Origin: an uncultured Pelolinea sp.
Lineage (GTDB): Bacteria; Chloroflexota; Anaerolineae; Anaerolineales; Anaerolineaceae
Direction: 5' to 3'
DNA: 5,563 bases
Assembly (NCBI GenBank): GCA_937902055.1
Contig: CALGUJ010000394.1
Span: 1 to 5,563 of the forward strand
In this document: one piece after another, positions 1 to 5,563 of the stretch
Numbering within the stretch: the first letter of the stretch is position 1
Layout of the letters: each line of letters begins with the position of its first letter
Notes under the pieces: model-generated
The model's input: the letters and a program-made list of their open reading frames with translations, nothing else
Told to the model about the DNA's origin: nothing
Databases searched by the model: none
Made by a program: the position numbers and the translations under genes

Positions 1-53
1 ACCCACGAATGGTAGCTTGGGAAGCTACTGCCTTACCACTTGGCTACACCCGC
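1..53 (-). tRNA. tRNA-Gly (anticodon CCC), 3' end cut off by the window edge
   Basis: Read on the minus strand, the gene starts at base 53 with the acceptor 5' strand GCGGGTG (53-47), followed by TA. The D-arm has GCC/GGC stems around AAGTGGTAA. The anticodon arm is a perfect 5-bp stem GTAGC/GCTAC (28-24 and 16-12) closing the 7-base loop TTCCCAA, so the anticodon at 21-19 is CCC and reads the glycine codon GGG. The short variable region CATTC is followed by the first T-stem bases GTGGG and one T. The rest of the T-arm and the acceptor 3' strand lie outside the window. The gene is divergent from mreB and has its own promoter. The identity rests on the anticodon, since the pairing of the acceptor stem cannot be checked here. 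Confidence 0.95.
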
Positions 54-81
54 AATCGAGATGAAATTATAGCGATTGCGG
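50..81. repeat. Perfect 9-bp inverted repeat flanking the tRNA -10 box
   Basis: The left arm CCGCAATCG (50-58) is the exact reverse complement of the right arm CGATTGCGG (73-81), and 14 bases lie between them. That spacer holds the whole -10 box of the tRNA promoter. The left arm covers the tRNA 5' end and the predicted start site. The right arm sits in the -35/-10 spacer. A further near copy in the orientation of the right arm, CGGTTGCGGG, lies at 96-105 just upstream of the -35 box and differs by one base. The repeat is mostly upstream of the predicted start, so it would act as DNA rather than as an RNA hairpin. Whether a protein binds it is unknown. Confidence 0.6.
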
Positions 82-94
82 AAAGGGCTGTCAA
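66..94 (-). promoter_or_regulatory. Consensus sigma-70-type promoter of the tRNA-Gly gene
   Basis: On the minus strand there is a perfect -35 box TTGACA (94-89), a spacer of exactly 17 bases (88-72) and a perfect -10 box TATAAT (71-66). Transcription would start near base 59, about six bases before the mature tRNA 5' end at 53, so the leader to be removed by RNase P is very short. A 12/12 match with ideal spacing directly upstream of a stable RNA gene is hard to explain by chance. This is the strongest promoter signal in the window. Confidence 0.92.
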
Positions 95-139
95 GCGGTT
101 GCGGGAACAGGCTAAAAACGTTCAAAATATGGATTATTC

Positions 140-155
140 GTTATAATGTTATAAT
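140..155 (+). promoter_or_regulatory. Probable mreB operon promoter: tandem GTTATAAT with extended -10
   Basis: The octamer GTTATAAT occurs twice in direct succession (140-147 and 148-155), giving two perfect TATAAT boxes (142-147 and 150-155). The second is preceded by TGT (147-149), so it reads as a full extended -10 element TGnTATAAT. No good -35 box stands at the right distance from it. TTCAAA at 121-126 is a 4/6 match, 15 bases from the first box. Start from the second box would fall near 162 and give an untranslated leader of about 50 bases before mreB. It is the only clear + strand promoter ahead of the operon. Confidence 0.7.
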
Positions 156-200
156 ACTGCCCGATTTTAAGGTAATATCGAGAATACCGCTTATACAAAC

Positions 201-205
201 AGGAG
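201..205 (+). promoter_or_regulatory. Ribosome binding site that sets the mreB TTG start
   Basis: AGGAG at 201-205 stands eight bases before the TTG at 214. The next in-frame candidate, ATG at 241, has no purine-rich site before it. This favours the TTG start and the longer N-terminus. Confidence 0.8.
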
Positions 206-213
206 AGCGTTAA

Positions 214-1281
214 TTGGTTACAAATCCGGTAAACTGGCTGATGGGGCTGTTCTCGCTTGATTTGGGTATCGACTTGGGTACCGCGAATACCCTCATCTAC
301 GTAAGGGGAAAGGGCATCATGATCCAGGAGCCATCCTGGGTGGCAATCGATAAAAGAACGCGAAGACCGCTGGCAATTGGCGCGCAGGCCAAGGAGATGA
401 TCGGGCGCACCCCGAATAATATCATTGCCCTGCGGCCGCTGCGGGACGGTGTCATTTCCGAATTCGAAATCACACAGGCTATGTTGGGTTATTTCATCGG
501 CCGTGTTCACCAACAATCCATCGTTCCCATGCCGCGCCCCCGGGTGGTAATCGGCATCCCCACCGGCGCGACGGAAGTGGAAAAACGCGCGGTATTCGAC
601 GCGGCCATGGCCGCAGGCGCGCGCGAAGTTTACCTGATCGACGAACCCATGGCTGCCAGTTTGGGAGCCGGTTTGCCTTTGGCGGATATCCGCGGAACCA
701 TGATTGTGGATATCGGCGGCGGCACCACGGAAGTGGCGATCAGTTCGTTGGGCGGCATTGTGGTATCCCGTTCTTTGCGTGTTGCCGGCGACGAAATGGA
801 TCAGGATATCATCAACTACATCCGCAATAAATATAACCTGTTCATCGGCGAACGCATGGCCGAAGAGATCAAGATGCAGATCGGTTCGGCATACCCGTTG
901 GAAACTGAAAAGACCATGACCATCCGCGGCCGGAATTTGGTCAGCGGTTTACCGGAAGCATTGGAGATTTCCTCAATTGAAATCCGCGAGGCCCTGCAAC
1001 CCTCTCTGCAGGTGATCATCGATACCATCAAGGACGCGTTGGATGAGGCGCCCCCTGAAATAGGCGCCGACCTGCTCGATACAGGCATTTGCATGGCCGG
1101 AGGCAGTTCTCAACTGCAAAATCTGGTGCAGCGGCTGGCAAACGAACTAAAAATGCATGTCTGGTTAGCCGAAGACCCGATGACATGCGTGGCACGTGGA
1201 GCCGGAATTGTGTTGGAGGATCTGGATCGTTTCCAGCATTTGCTGGTAGACGTGGATCGCTCCAAGCCAAAATCGGCCTGA
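214..1281 (+). CDS. mreB: Rod-shape-determining protein MreB (bacterial actin)
   Basis: This is the actin-like ATPase that polymerises on the inner face of the membrane and guides lateral wall synthesis by the elongasome. It has 355 residues, against about 330-350 for the family. The actin-fold signatures appear in order: phosphate-1 loop DLGIDLGTANT (16-26), the membrane-associated loop around M90-L91-Y93-F94, IDEPMAAS with the likely catalytic Glu144, phosphate-2 loop DIGGGTTEVA (from 166), GDEMDQDI, and an adenosine motif CMAGGSS (293-299) where most MreBs have a TGGGA-like sequence. The TTG start is supported by AGGAG eight bases upstream. It adds a ten-residue lead with bulky hydrophobic residues (W8, L9, L12, F13) that could form an amphipathic membrane anchor. 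The protein would begin at M10 if ATG 241 were used. It is the first gene of the operon, 24 bases ahead of mreC. Confidence 0.98.
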   Translation: MVTNPVNWLMGLFSLDLGIDLGTANTLIYVRGKGIMIQEPSWVAIDKRTRRPLAIGAQAKEMIGRTPNNIIALRPLRDGVISEFEITQAMLGYFIGRVHQQSIVPMPRPRVVIGIPTGATEVEKRAVFDAAMAAGAREVYLIDEPMAASLGAGLPLADIRGTMIVDIGGGTTEVAISSLGGIVVSRSLRVAGDEMDQDIINYIRNKYNLFIGERMAEEIKMQIGSAYPLETEKTMTIRGRNLVSGLPEALEISSIEIREALQPSLQVIIDTIKDALDEAPPEIGADLLDTGICMAGGSSQLQNLVQRLANELKMHVWLAEDPMTCVARGAGIVLEDLDRFQHLLVDVDRSKPKSA

Positions 1282-1285
1282 TTTC

Positions 1286-1294
1286 TGGCATAAT
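1286..1294 (+). promoter_or_regulatory. Possible internal extended -10 promoter just before mreC
   Basis: TGGCATAAT in the 24-base mreB-mreC gap fits TGn plus CATAAT, a 5/6 match to TATAAT. There is no recognisable -35 box 17-18 bases upstream. Start would fall around 1301, only about five bases before the mreC ATG. The gap also has no Shine-Dalgarno sequence. The signal is short and could be chance. Confidence 0.3.
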
Positions 1295-1305
1295 ACACAT
1301 TAATC

Positions 1306-2154
1306 ATGAAACCTGTTTCGCCCGGCACGCTGCGTAATGCAGTAGTTGTGTTCATAGTTGTCGGCATCCTTTTCCTCGCCGTCAGCGGTTTCCTGCGTCC
1401 AATTTTGGGAGTCGTCATGGATCCTTTTGTGGCTGCCCAGCGCTGGCTGTCGGAAAGATTCATGGCTGTCTACGATTTTTTCACGCTTCCCCGCGACGTT
1501 ACCGTTCTGATTCAGCGCAACAATGAACTGGAAGATGAAGTAGCCAATCTGCAAAGCCAGATCATCCAACTGCAACAGCAATTGCGCGAAGCGGATATTC
1601 TATATTCGCTGCTGGATTATGCCCGTTCCCGGCCGGCTGACCAATATATTGCCGCCGCAGTAATTGGGCGTGATCCCAGCCCTTTCCTGCAATACATCAT
1701 CATCGATCACGGATCCGATGACGGGGTTCGTTATGGAATGCCGGTGGTAACCCAACAAGGCCTGGTGGGGCGTATCGAAGCGGTTACAGCCAGCGCTTCC
1801 CGCGTGCAATTGATCTCCGATTCAGGTTCTACGGTCAATGTTACCTTACAAAATCAAAACGCTGACGCCCTGGTGCAAGGGGCGATCACCGGCGATATCA
1901 CCCTGGAAATGTTAAATCAGAACGTGAGCCTGAACGTGGGCGATATTCTTTTGACTTCCGGTTTGGGTGGTAATTATCCTTCCGATATATTGGTTGGTCA
2001 GGTGGTTGATATTAAAAAGACCGAGAATGAATTGTTCCAGTCGGCGTATGTACAGCCGATGGTCGATTTTAAGACGCTTCGGGCCGTCCTGGTCATTAAA
2101 AATTTCCAAACCACCAACATTTCGCCGCTAACCAGTGGAACCGCTGAGCAATGA
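1306..2154 (+). CDS. mreC: Rod-shape-determining protein MreC
   Basis: MreC is the elongasome scaffold: anchored by one membrane helix, it reaches outside the membrane and is known to bind and activate PBP2. The 282 residues show a short cytoplasmic lead, a membrane helix at about 12-30 (VVVFIVVGILFLAV), and a coiled coil at about 66-99 with leucines at 68, 75, 82 and 89 in strict heptads and V79, I86 and L93 between them. The paired beta-barrel domain follows, with VIGRDPSP (119-126), IIIDHGSDDGV, GLVGRI (152-157) and GDILLTSGLGG (212-222), all typical of the family. A tail rich in Thr, Ser and Asn ends the protein. The ATG at 1306 has no Shine-Dalgarno sequence, which is unusual beside the other genes here. 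Its stop overlaps the mreD start as ATGA. Confidence 0.96.
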   Translation: MKPVSPGTLRNAVVVFIVVGILFLAVSGFLRPILGVVMDPFVAAQRWLSERFMAVYDFFTLPRDVTVLIQRNNELEDEVANLQSQIIQLQQQLREADILYSLLDYARSRPADQYIAAAVIGRDPSPFLQYIIIDHGSDDGVRYGMPVVTQQGLVGRIEAVTASASRVQLISDSGSTVNVTLQNQNADALVQGAITGDITLEMLNQNVSLNVGDILLTSGLGGNYPSDILVGQVVDIKKTENELFQSAYVQPMVDFKTLRAVLVIKNFQTTNISPLTSGTAEQ

Positions 2155-2654
2155 TCGCGAATTATATTTGCATACCCATCATGTTTGTGCTCTCGGTTTT
2201 GCAGTCCACAGTGATCAGCCGGATCACGCTGATCAACGGAAGCGCAGATGTGGTAATGTTGGCGGTTGCCGCCTGGGGTGTAAAAGAGAAAGGCTATAAT
2301 ACGTTTGTGTGGGCGCTGGTCGGAGGACTGTTTATCTCGATCATAACCGCCATGCCCTTTTACATACCAATTGCTACATATCTTTTTGTGGCGCTGCTGG
2401 CCAAAATCCTGTTCGGCAGGATTTGGCAATCCCCCATTTTTATGTTGATCGCTGTGGTATTCGCGGGTACGATATTCGAGCATTTCTTTAGCCTGTTTTA
2501 TCTTCAGATCAATGGTGCCGAAGCAGGCTTGCTGGCGGGGTTGCAGAATTTTACTTTGCCGAGTCTGTTGTTGAATTTTTTCTTCCTTTTCCCCATGTAC
2601 GTTCTGATTTCAGACTTGAGGAAATGGGTATTGCCTGGTGATGAATATGAATGA
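2151..2654 (+). CDS. mreD: Rod-shape-determining membrane protein MreD
   Basis: MreD is a small integral membrane partner of MreC in the elongasome. Its 167 residues match the usual 160-180. The protein is very hydrophobic, with about five to six membrane segments, near residues 5-22, 32-44, 50-66, 70-88, 95-118 and 136-156. Family-like features are the early Gln18-Ser19 in the first helix, D33 at the start of the second, and the C-terminal LPSLLLN (136-142) followed by P148-x-Y150 and D155. The start ATG overlaps the mreC stop by four bases (ATGA), with only a weak GGAA ten bases before it, so translation is probably coupled to mreC. The call rests on hydropathy, length and position more than on strong motifs, but the context leaves little doubt. 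Confidence 0.94.
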   Translation: MIANYICIPIMFVLSVLQSTVISRITLINGSADVVMLAVAAWGVKEKGYNTFVWALVGGLFISIITAMPFYIPIATYLFVALLAKILFGRIWQSPIFMLIAVVFAGTIFEHFFSLFYLQINGAEAGLLAGLQNFTLPSLLLNFFFLFPMYVLISDLRKWVLPGDEYE

Positions 2655-4770
2655 GCAAAAGCCGTATAAGAAAGCCATTGAACCCTGGCGCATCCGGGTG
2701 ATTTATATCGGAATCGCGGCGATTTTCAGTTTTTATGCCTTCAAGTTGTTCAGTCTGCAGATTCTGCAAGGAGATTATTACCTGGCGCAGGCAGAGGACA
2801 ACCGAACGGAGGAAATCAATCTCCAAACCGAGCGCGGGATCATTACGGATCGCAACGGGGTGGTGCTTGCCAGGAACGTGGCATCCTATAATGTAACCAT
2901 CACACCGGCTGATTTACCGGGCGATCCAACGGAAGAACCCTTGCCGGGAGCAATCCAGGAAATCTATCGCGAGCTTTCTCCTTTAATTGATGTACCGGTT
3001 TCCAATGGGGTTTTGAATGATGAAACGGTGAAAACCTTTACAGCCTGCAACACCGATTTTGGCATCACCGAAGTGGTCATCATCCAGGACACCAATGCGC
3101 CTTATTCCTCGGTAAATGTCGCTTGTGATATTGATCGGGAAACCGCCATGATCATCCATGAAAAAGCCGGAGATTGGCCTGGAGTGGGGATTGAGGTCCA
3201 GCCTATCCGCGAATATCCGACAGGTTCCGCTACTTCCGAGATTATCGGTTTTCTTGGCCCCATACCGGCTACCCTGGAAGAAGAATACCGCGCGGCGGGT
3301 TATGTCCCCAATCGCGACAAAGTCGGATATGCCGGCGTGGAATCGAGCCTGAATGACATCCTGGCCGGTACGAATGGAAAACGCGTGGTGGAAGTCGACG
3401 TAGCCGGCAAGGAGATTCGCGATGTCGAGACGCCCATCGACCCGGTTCCGGGAAATAATGTGAAATTGACCATCGATACGCGTTTGCAGGCGGCAGCGAA
3501 AGCTGCCTTGATTGGCGAGATCGATTGGTGGAACCGTTATTTCAACACCATCCGTTCTTCGAATGGCGTAGTGATTGCCTTGAACCCCAAAACCGGTGAA
3601 GTTTTGGCGACGGTATCCTATCCAACCTTTGAAAACAACCGCATGGCCAAGTACATTCCGGCGTATTACTATAACCAATTGATGAGCGATCCGCTCACGC
3701 CTTTATTCAACCATGCAGTGTCCGCAGAACATCCACCGGGATCTGTGTTCAAACTGTCAACTGCCATTGGAGCTTTGAATGAAGGCGTGGTCACGCCTAC
3801 GCAAAGCCTGACATGCCCCGGAAAGATCTCGATCACTGAAAAATATTCTCCCAACGATCCGGGATCGGAACGCGAATATGTTTGTTACGATGACCTTGGG
3901 CATGGCAAGGTTTACTACCAGCGCGCCATTGCTCTATCCTGCGATATTTATTTTTACAAGATCGGCGGCGGTTACGCGGGTGAAGTCGAGCAGGGGCTGG
4001 GGATCGACCGTTTGGCGGAATACGCCAAAGCGCTTGGATATGGACAGGTTACCGGGATTGAACTGCCAGGTGAAGCGGAAGGATTGATCCCAACGTCGGC
4101 CTGGAAGCGCGTGAACTTGAGCGAGAACTGGTCAACCGGTGATACGTATATTGCGGCTATGGGTCAGGGTTACGTGCTCTCCACAGCACTGCAGGTCGCA
4201 GTTTCTGCCGCGATTGTGGCCAACGATGGCGTTTACATGCAGCCTACCTTGGTTAGAGAGGTTCTGGATTCGAATGGCAATGTGATCCAACCCTTCACGC
4301 CAAAAGTGAAATGGGATATCACCAAAGATAAACTGATCACGGTTTTTGACGAAAACGGGATACCAACGGAAGAAAAGAAAGCCGTTGAACCCTGGGTTGT
4401 TCAACTGACTCAGGAAGGCATGCGCATGACGATCACCGAAGGTACCGCGAAAAATTACCTGAGCAATATCATCATCAATGGCAAGGACATCCCTGTGGCG
4501 GGTAAAACCGGCACTGCCGAGTATTGCGACAACGTAGCCCAGGATAAGGGGTTATGTGTTCCGGGGAACTGGCCGACTCATTCCTGGTTCGTGGGTTACG
4601 CGCCCTACGAAGACCCGGAAATTGTCGTGGTAGCATTCGTTTACAATGGCGGTGAAGGCGCGAGCGTAGCTGGTCCGATTGCCCGAAAAGTGTTTGAAGC
4701 CTACTTCCAATTAAAATCGATCGATGCGGGCGAACCGGAAGTGGTTCCCACGGAAGAACCTTTACCTTGA
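2638..4770 (+). CDS. mrdA: Penicillin-binding protein 2 (elongasome transpeptidase)
   Basis: This is a class B PBP, the DD-transpeptidase that crosslinks new peptidoglycan during elongation and the main beta-lactam target of the elongasome. Numbered from GTG 2638 it has 710 residues, somewhat longer than E. coli PBP2. It has a membrane anchor (about 20-38), the pedestal domain starting with [10 protein letters not shown] (65-74) and containing YAGVESS (231-237), then the transpeptidase domain with the catalytic SVFK (Ser369-Lys372), SCD (434-436) and KTGT (623-626). An Asp in the third place of the second motif is normal for PBP2. An acidic proline-rich tail ends in PTEEPLP. Seven cysteines all lie outside the membrane. 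The start is uncertain: GTG 2638, ATG 2641 or ATG 2647 all overlap mreD and none has a good Shine-Dalgarno sequence. A glycosyltransferase partner, RodA, is not in the window and may lie downstream. Confidence 0.97.
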   Translation: MMNMNEQKPYKKAIEPWRIRVIYIGIAAIFSFYAFKLFSLQILQGDYYLAQAEDNRTEEINLQTERGIITDRNGVVLARNVASYNVTITPADLPGDPTEEPLPGAIQEIYRELSPLIDVPVSNGVLNDETVKTFTACNTDFGITEVVIIQDTNAPYSSVNVACDIDRETAMIIHEKAGDWPGVGIEVQPIREYPTGSATSEIIGFLGPIPATLEEEYRAAGYVPNRDKVGYAGVESSLNDILAGTNGKRVVEVDVAGKEIRDVETPIDPVPGNNVKLTIDTRLQAAAKAALIGEIDWWNRYFNTIRSSNGVVIALNPKTGEVLATVSYPTFENNRMAKYIPAYYYNQLMSDPLTPLFNHAVSAEHPPGSVFKLSTAIGALNEGVVTPTQSLTCPGKISITEKYSPNDPGSEREYVCYDDLGHGKVYYQRAIALSCDIYFYKIGGGYAGEVEQGLGIDRLAEYAKALGYGQVTGIELPGEAEGLIPTSAWKRVNLSENWSTGDTYIAAMGQGYVLSTALQVAVSAAIVANDGVYMQPTLVREVLDSNGNVIQPFTPKVKWDITKDKLITVFDENGIPTEEKKAVEPWVVQLTQEGMRMTITEGTAKNYLSNIIINGKDIPVAGKTGTAEYCDNVAQDKGLCVPGNWPTHSWFVGYAPYEDPEIVVVAFVYNGGEGASVAGPIARKVFEAYFQLKSIDAGEPEVVPTEEPLP
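4752..4757 (+). promoter_or_regulatory. Ribosome binding site inside the mrdA tail, favouring the minC TTG start
   Basis: GGAAGA at 4752-4757 lies nine bases before the TTG at 4767. The same bases encode part of the PBP2 C-terminal PTEE. The alternative ATG at 4788 has GAAGAAG directly against it, too close for normal pairing, so the TTG is preferred. Confidence 0.5.
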
Positions 4771-5480
4771 TCTTGGACTCGAAGAAGATGGATGGCAGGA
4801 TCAAATTTCCGATAAAAGGTTTCAGAGAAGGATTGCTGATCACCATAGGAGAAGGTGATTGGCAAAAATTGACTGAAGTATTCTATGCCCAAATCGATGC
4901 CCAACGCGACTTTTTCAAAGGCGCAAAAGTTGCGATTGATGTTAATGAACGGAAATTACGGGCTGCCGACGTCAGTAAATTGCGCGACAAACTGGCGGAT
5001 CGGGATGTAACCTTATTTGCATTATTAAGCAAATCGGCATCAACAGACGCTGTCGCCGAGACTTTGGGCTTATCGACCCGAAAAAGCGACCTGAAATCGG
5101 GCGGCAGTGAAATACCCAGAGCATTGCATGGCGGTGAAAGCGCATTATTGATTCGCAAGACATTGCGTTCCGGCACTTCCGTGAAGTTCGCGGGCGACGT
5201 GATTGTGGATGGCGATGTCAACCCTGGCGCTGAAATCATCGCCAGCGGGTCCATTTACATCTGGGGTGTTCTGCGTGGAACCGCGCATGCGGGTATCGAT
5301 GGTTCGAGCCATGAACTTATTGCCGCGCTGGAAATTGAATCAAGCAATTTGCGCATAGCGAATATCGATTATCATGAACCAAAAATCAAGGTTCGCATCA
5401 AGAAGAAAGCGGAAAAGGTTTTCATCGACGGAAAAAACCTGAAAATTGTGGACTGGGATCAGCATAAACGGTTAGAATAG
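4767..5480 (+). CDS. minC: Septum site-determining protein MinC
   Basis: MinC inhibits FtsZ assembly away from the proper division site and is brought to the membrane by MinD. The N-terminal FtsZ-inhibiting domain starts at [15 protein letters not shown] (about 16-30) and runs to about residue 102. A polar linker rich in Ser, Lys and Gly (about 103-125) leads to the C-terminal beta-helix domain with RSG (134-136), GDVNPGAEI (149-157) and the hallmark WGVLRG (166-171), the surface known to dimerise and bind MinD. Its 237 residues are normal for the family. The start is TTG 4767, overlapping the mrdA stop as TTGA. ATG 4788 would shorten the protein by seven residues and is a real alternative. 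A lysine-rich strand [12 protein letters not shown] (about 210-221) lies near the C-terminus. The gene sits between PBP2 and MinD, as in several mreBCD-minCD operons of other phyla. Confidence 0.96.
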   Translation: MILDSKKMDGRIKFPIKGFREGLLITIGEGDWQKLTEVFYAQIDAQRDFFKGAKVAIDVNERKLRAADVSKLRDKLADRDVTLFALLSKSASTDAVAETLGLSTRKSDLKSGGSEIPRALHGGESALLIRKTLRSGTSVKFAGDVIVDGDVNPGAEIIASGSIYIWGVLRGTAHAGIDGSSHELIAALEIESSNLRIANIDYHEPKIKVRIKKKAEKVFIDGKNLKIVDWDQHKRLE

Positions 5481-5507
5481 AAAACTGTAATAAGAATCTA
5501 TCGATCA

Positions 5508-5513
5508 AGAGGA
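5508..5513 (+). promoter_or_regulatory. Strong ribosome binding site of minD
   Basis: AGAGGA at 5508-5513 stands six bases before the ATG at 5520. It is the best-placed Shine-Dalgarno sequence of the operon together with that of mreB. The 39-base gap after minC is AT-rich and holds no terminator hairpin and no convincing promoter. Confidence 0.8.
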
Positions 5514-5519
5514 TATTCA

Positions 5520-5563
5520 ATGACAGCGAAGATCATCACGGTTACATCTGGAAAAGGAGGGGT
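5520..5563 (+). CDS. minD: Septum site-determining ATPase MinD (5' end only)
   Basis: Only 14 full codons are present, reading MTAKIITVTSGKGG, with two further bases (GT) that suit the expected valine. This is the start of the deviant Walker A motif (KGGxxK[ST]) of MinD/ParA ATPases, preceded by the usual beta strand IITVTSGK of MinD. MinD dimerises with ATP on the membrane and recruits MinC, the gene just upstream. The call rests on this motif together with the minC neighbour. ParA-type relatives share the motif, so the context is decisive. The gene continues past the window end. Confidence 0.95.
   Translation, partial: MTAKIITVTSGKGG

Noticed and set aside
191..199. TTATACAAA, one mismatch from a DnaA box
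   Set aside because: It is a single imperfect site in an AT-rich leader, with no cluster of boxes, no AT-rich unwinding region and no origin-type neighbours.
112..516. 134-codon minus-strand frame over the mreB start and promoter
   Set aside because: It covers the mreB 5' coding region and the AT-rich promoter. Its C-terminal part is translated from the promoter repeats and no domain is visible.
1998..2483. 161-codon minus-strand frame across the mreC-mreD junction
   Set aside because: It is antisense to two well-supported genes. Its translation is rich in His, Gln, Asp and Arg, as expected of a reverse-frame shadow, with no recognisable domain.
2983..3678. 231-codon open frame on the minus strand
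   Set aside because: It lies wholly inside mrdA, whose motifs are unambiguous in the + frame. The minus reading shows no family motif or membrane pattern and no ribosome site that I can see, so it is a coding shadow.
3937..3945. SCD instead of SxN in the second PBP motif, possibly an inactive enzyme
   Set aside because: An Asp at this place is normal for the PBP2 subfamily (E. coli PBP2 has SAD), and SxxK and KTG are intact.
4883..5254. 123-codon minus-strand frame inside minC
   Set aside because: It is a shadow of minC, with no motif and no context supporting a gene.
5471..5519. Possible promoter or terminator between minC and minD
   Set aside because: TAGAAT at 5473-5478 has no -35 at a usable distance (TTGTGG is 21 bases from it), and the gap contains no GC-rich hairpin with a T run. 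Read-through from minC is the simpler view.
1..5563. A previously undescribed biological system
   Set aside because: Every long + strand frame belongs to a known cell-shape or division family, and there are no unexplained gaps, repeat arrays, mobile elements or orphan genes. Novelty here is limited to regulatory and sequence details.

Overview
The window carries the start of a cell-shape and division-site operon, read left to right on the + strand: mreB, mreC, mreD, a class B penicillin-binding protein of the PBP2/MrdA family, minC and the first codons of minD. A tRNA-Gly gene (anticodon CCC) points the other way at the left edge and is cut by the window start. The remaining DNA is almost all coding. 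The only sizeable gap is the 160-base divergent region between the tRNA and mreB.

The organism is a rod-shaped or filamentous bacterium with peptidoglycan and moderate GC content. The style of the proteins (a PBP2 with extra cysteines and an acidic, proline-rich C-terminus, and an MreC with a long leucine-heptad coiled coil) and the order mreBCD-pbp2-minCD make me favour Chloroflexota, probably Anaerolineae. A Firmicute/Clostridia-like lineage is the alternative, because the same gene order is known there. This placement is an impression from the sequence and has not been tested by a search.

Layout: 1-53, tRNA-Gly (minus strand, 3' part missing); 54-213, divergent promoter region with a perfect consensus promoter for the tRNA, a perfect 9-bp inverted repeat around its -10 box, and an extended -10 promoter for mreB; 214-1281 mreB (TTG start); 1306-2154 mreC; 2151-2654 mreD; 2638-4770 pbp2; 4767-5480 minC (TTG start); 5520 to the end, minD. 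Three of the junctions overlap (ATGA, a 17-base or shorter overlap, and TTGA), which points to one polycistronic, translationally coupled transcript. Possible re-entry points lie before mreC (an extended -10-like element) and before minD (a strong ribosome binding site in a 39-base gap).

Functionally, MreB filaments under the membrane, the MreC/MreD membrane pair and the PBP2 transpeptidase form the core of the elongasome, which builds lateral wall. MinC and MinD keep the FtsZ ring away from wrong sites. The operon therefore joins elongation and septum placement in one transcript. I see no mobile element, CRISPR array, defence gene or clearly new system. The points worth a second look are in the regulatory DNA, the start codons and the cysteine pattern of the PBP2.
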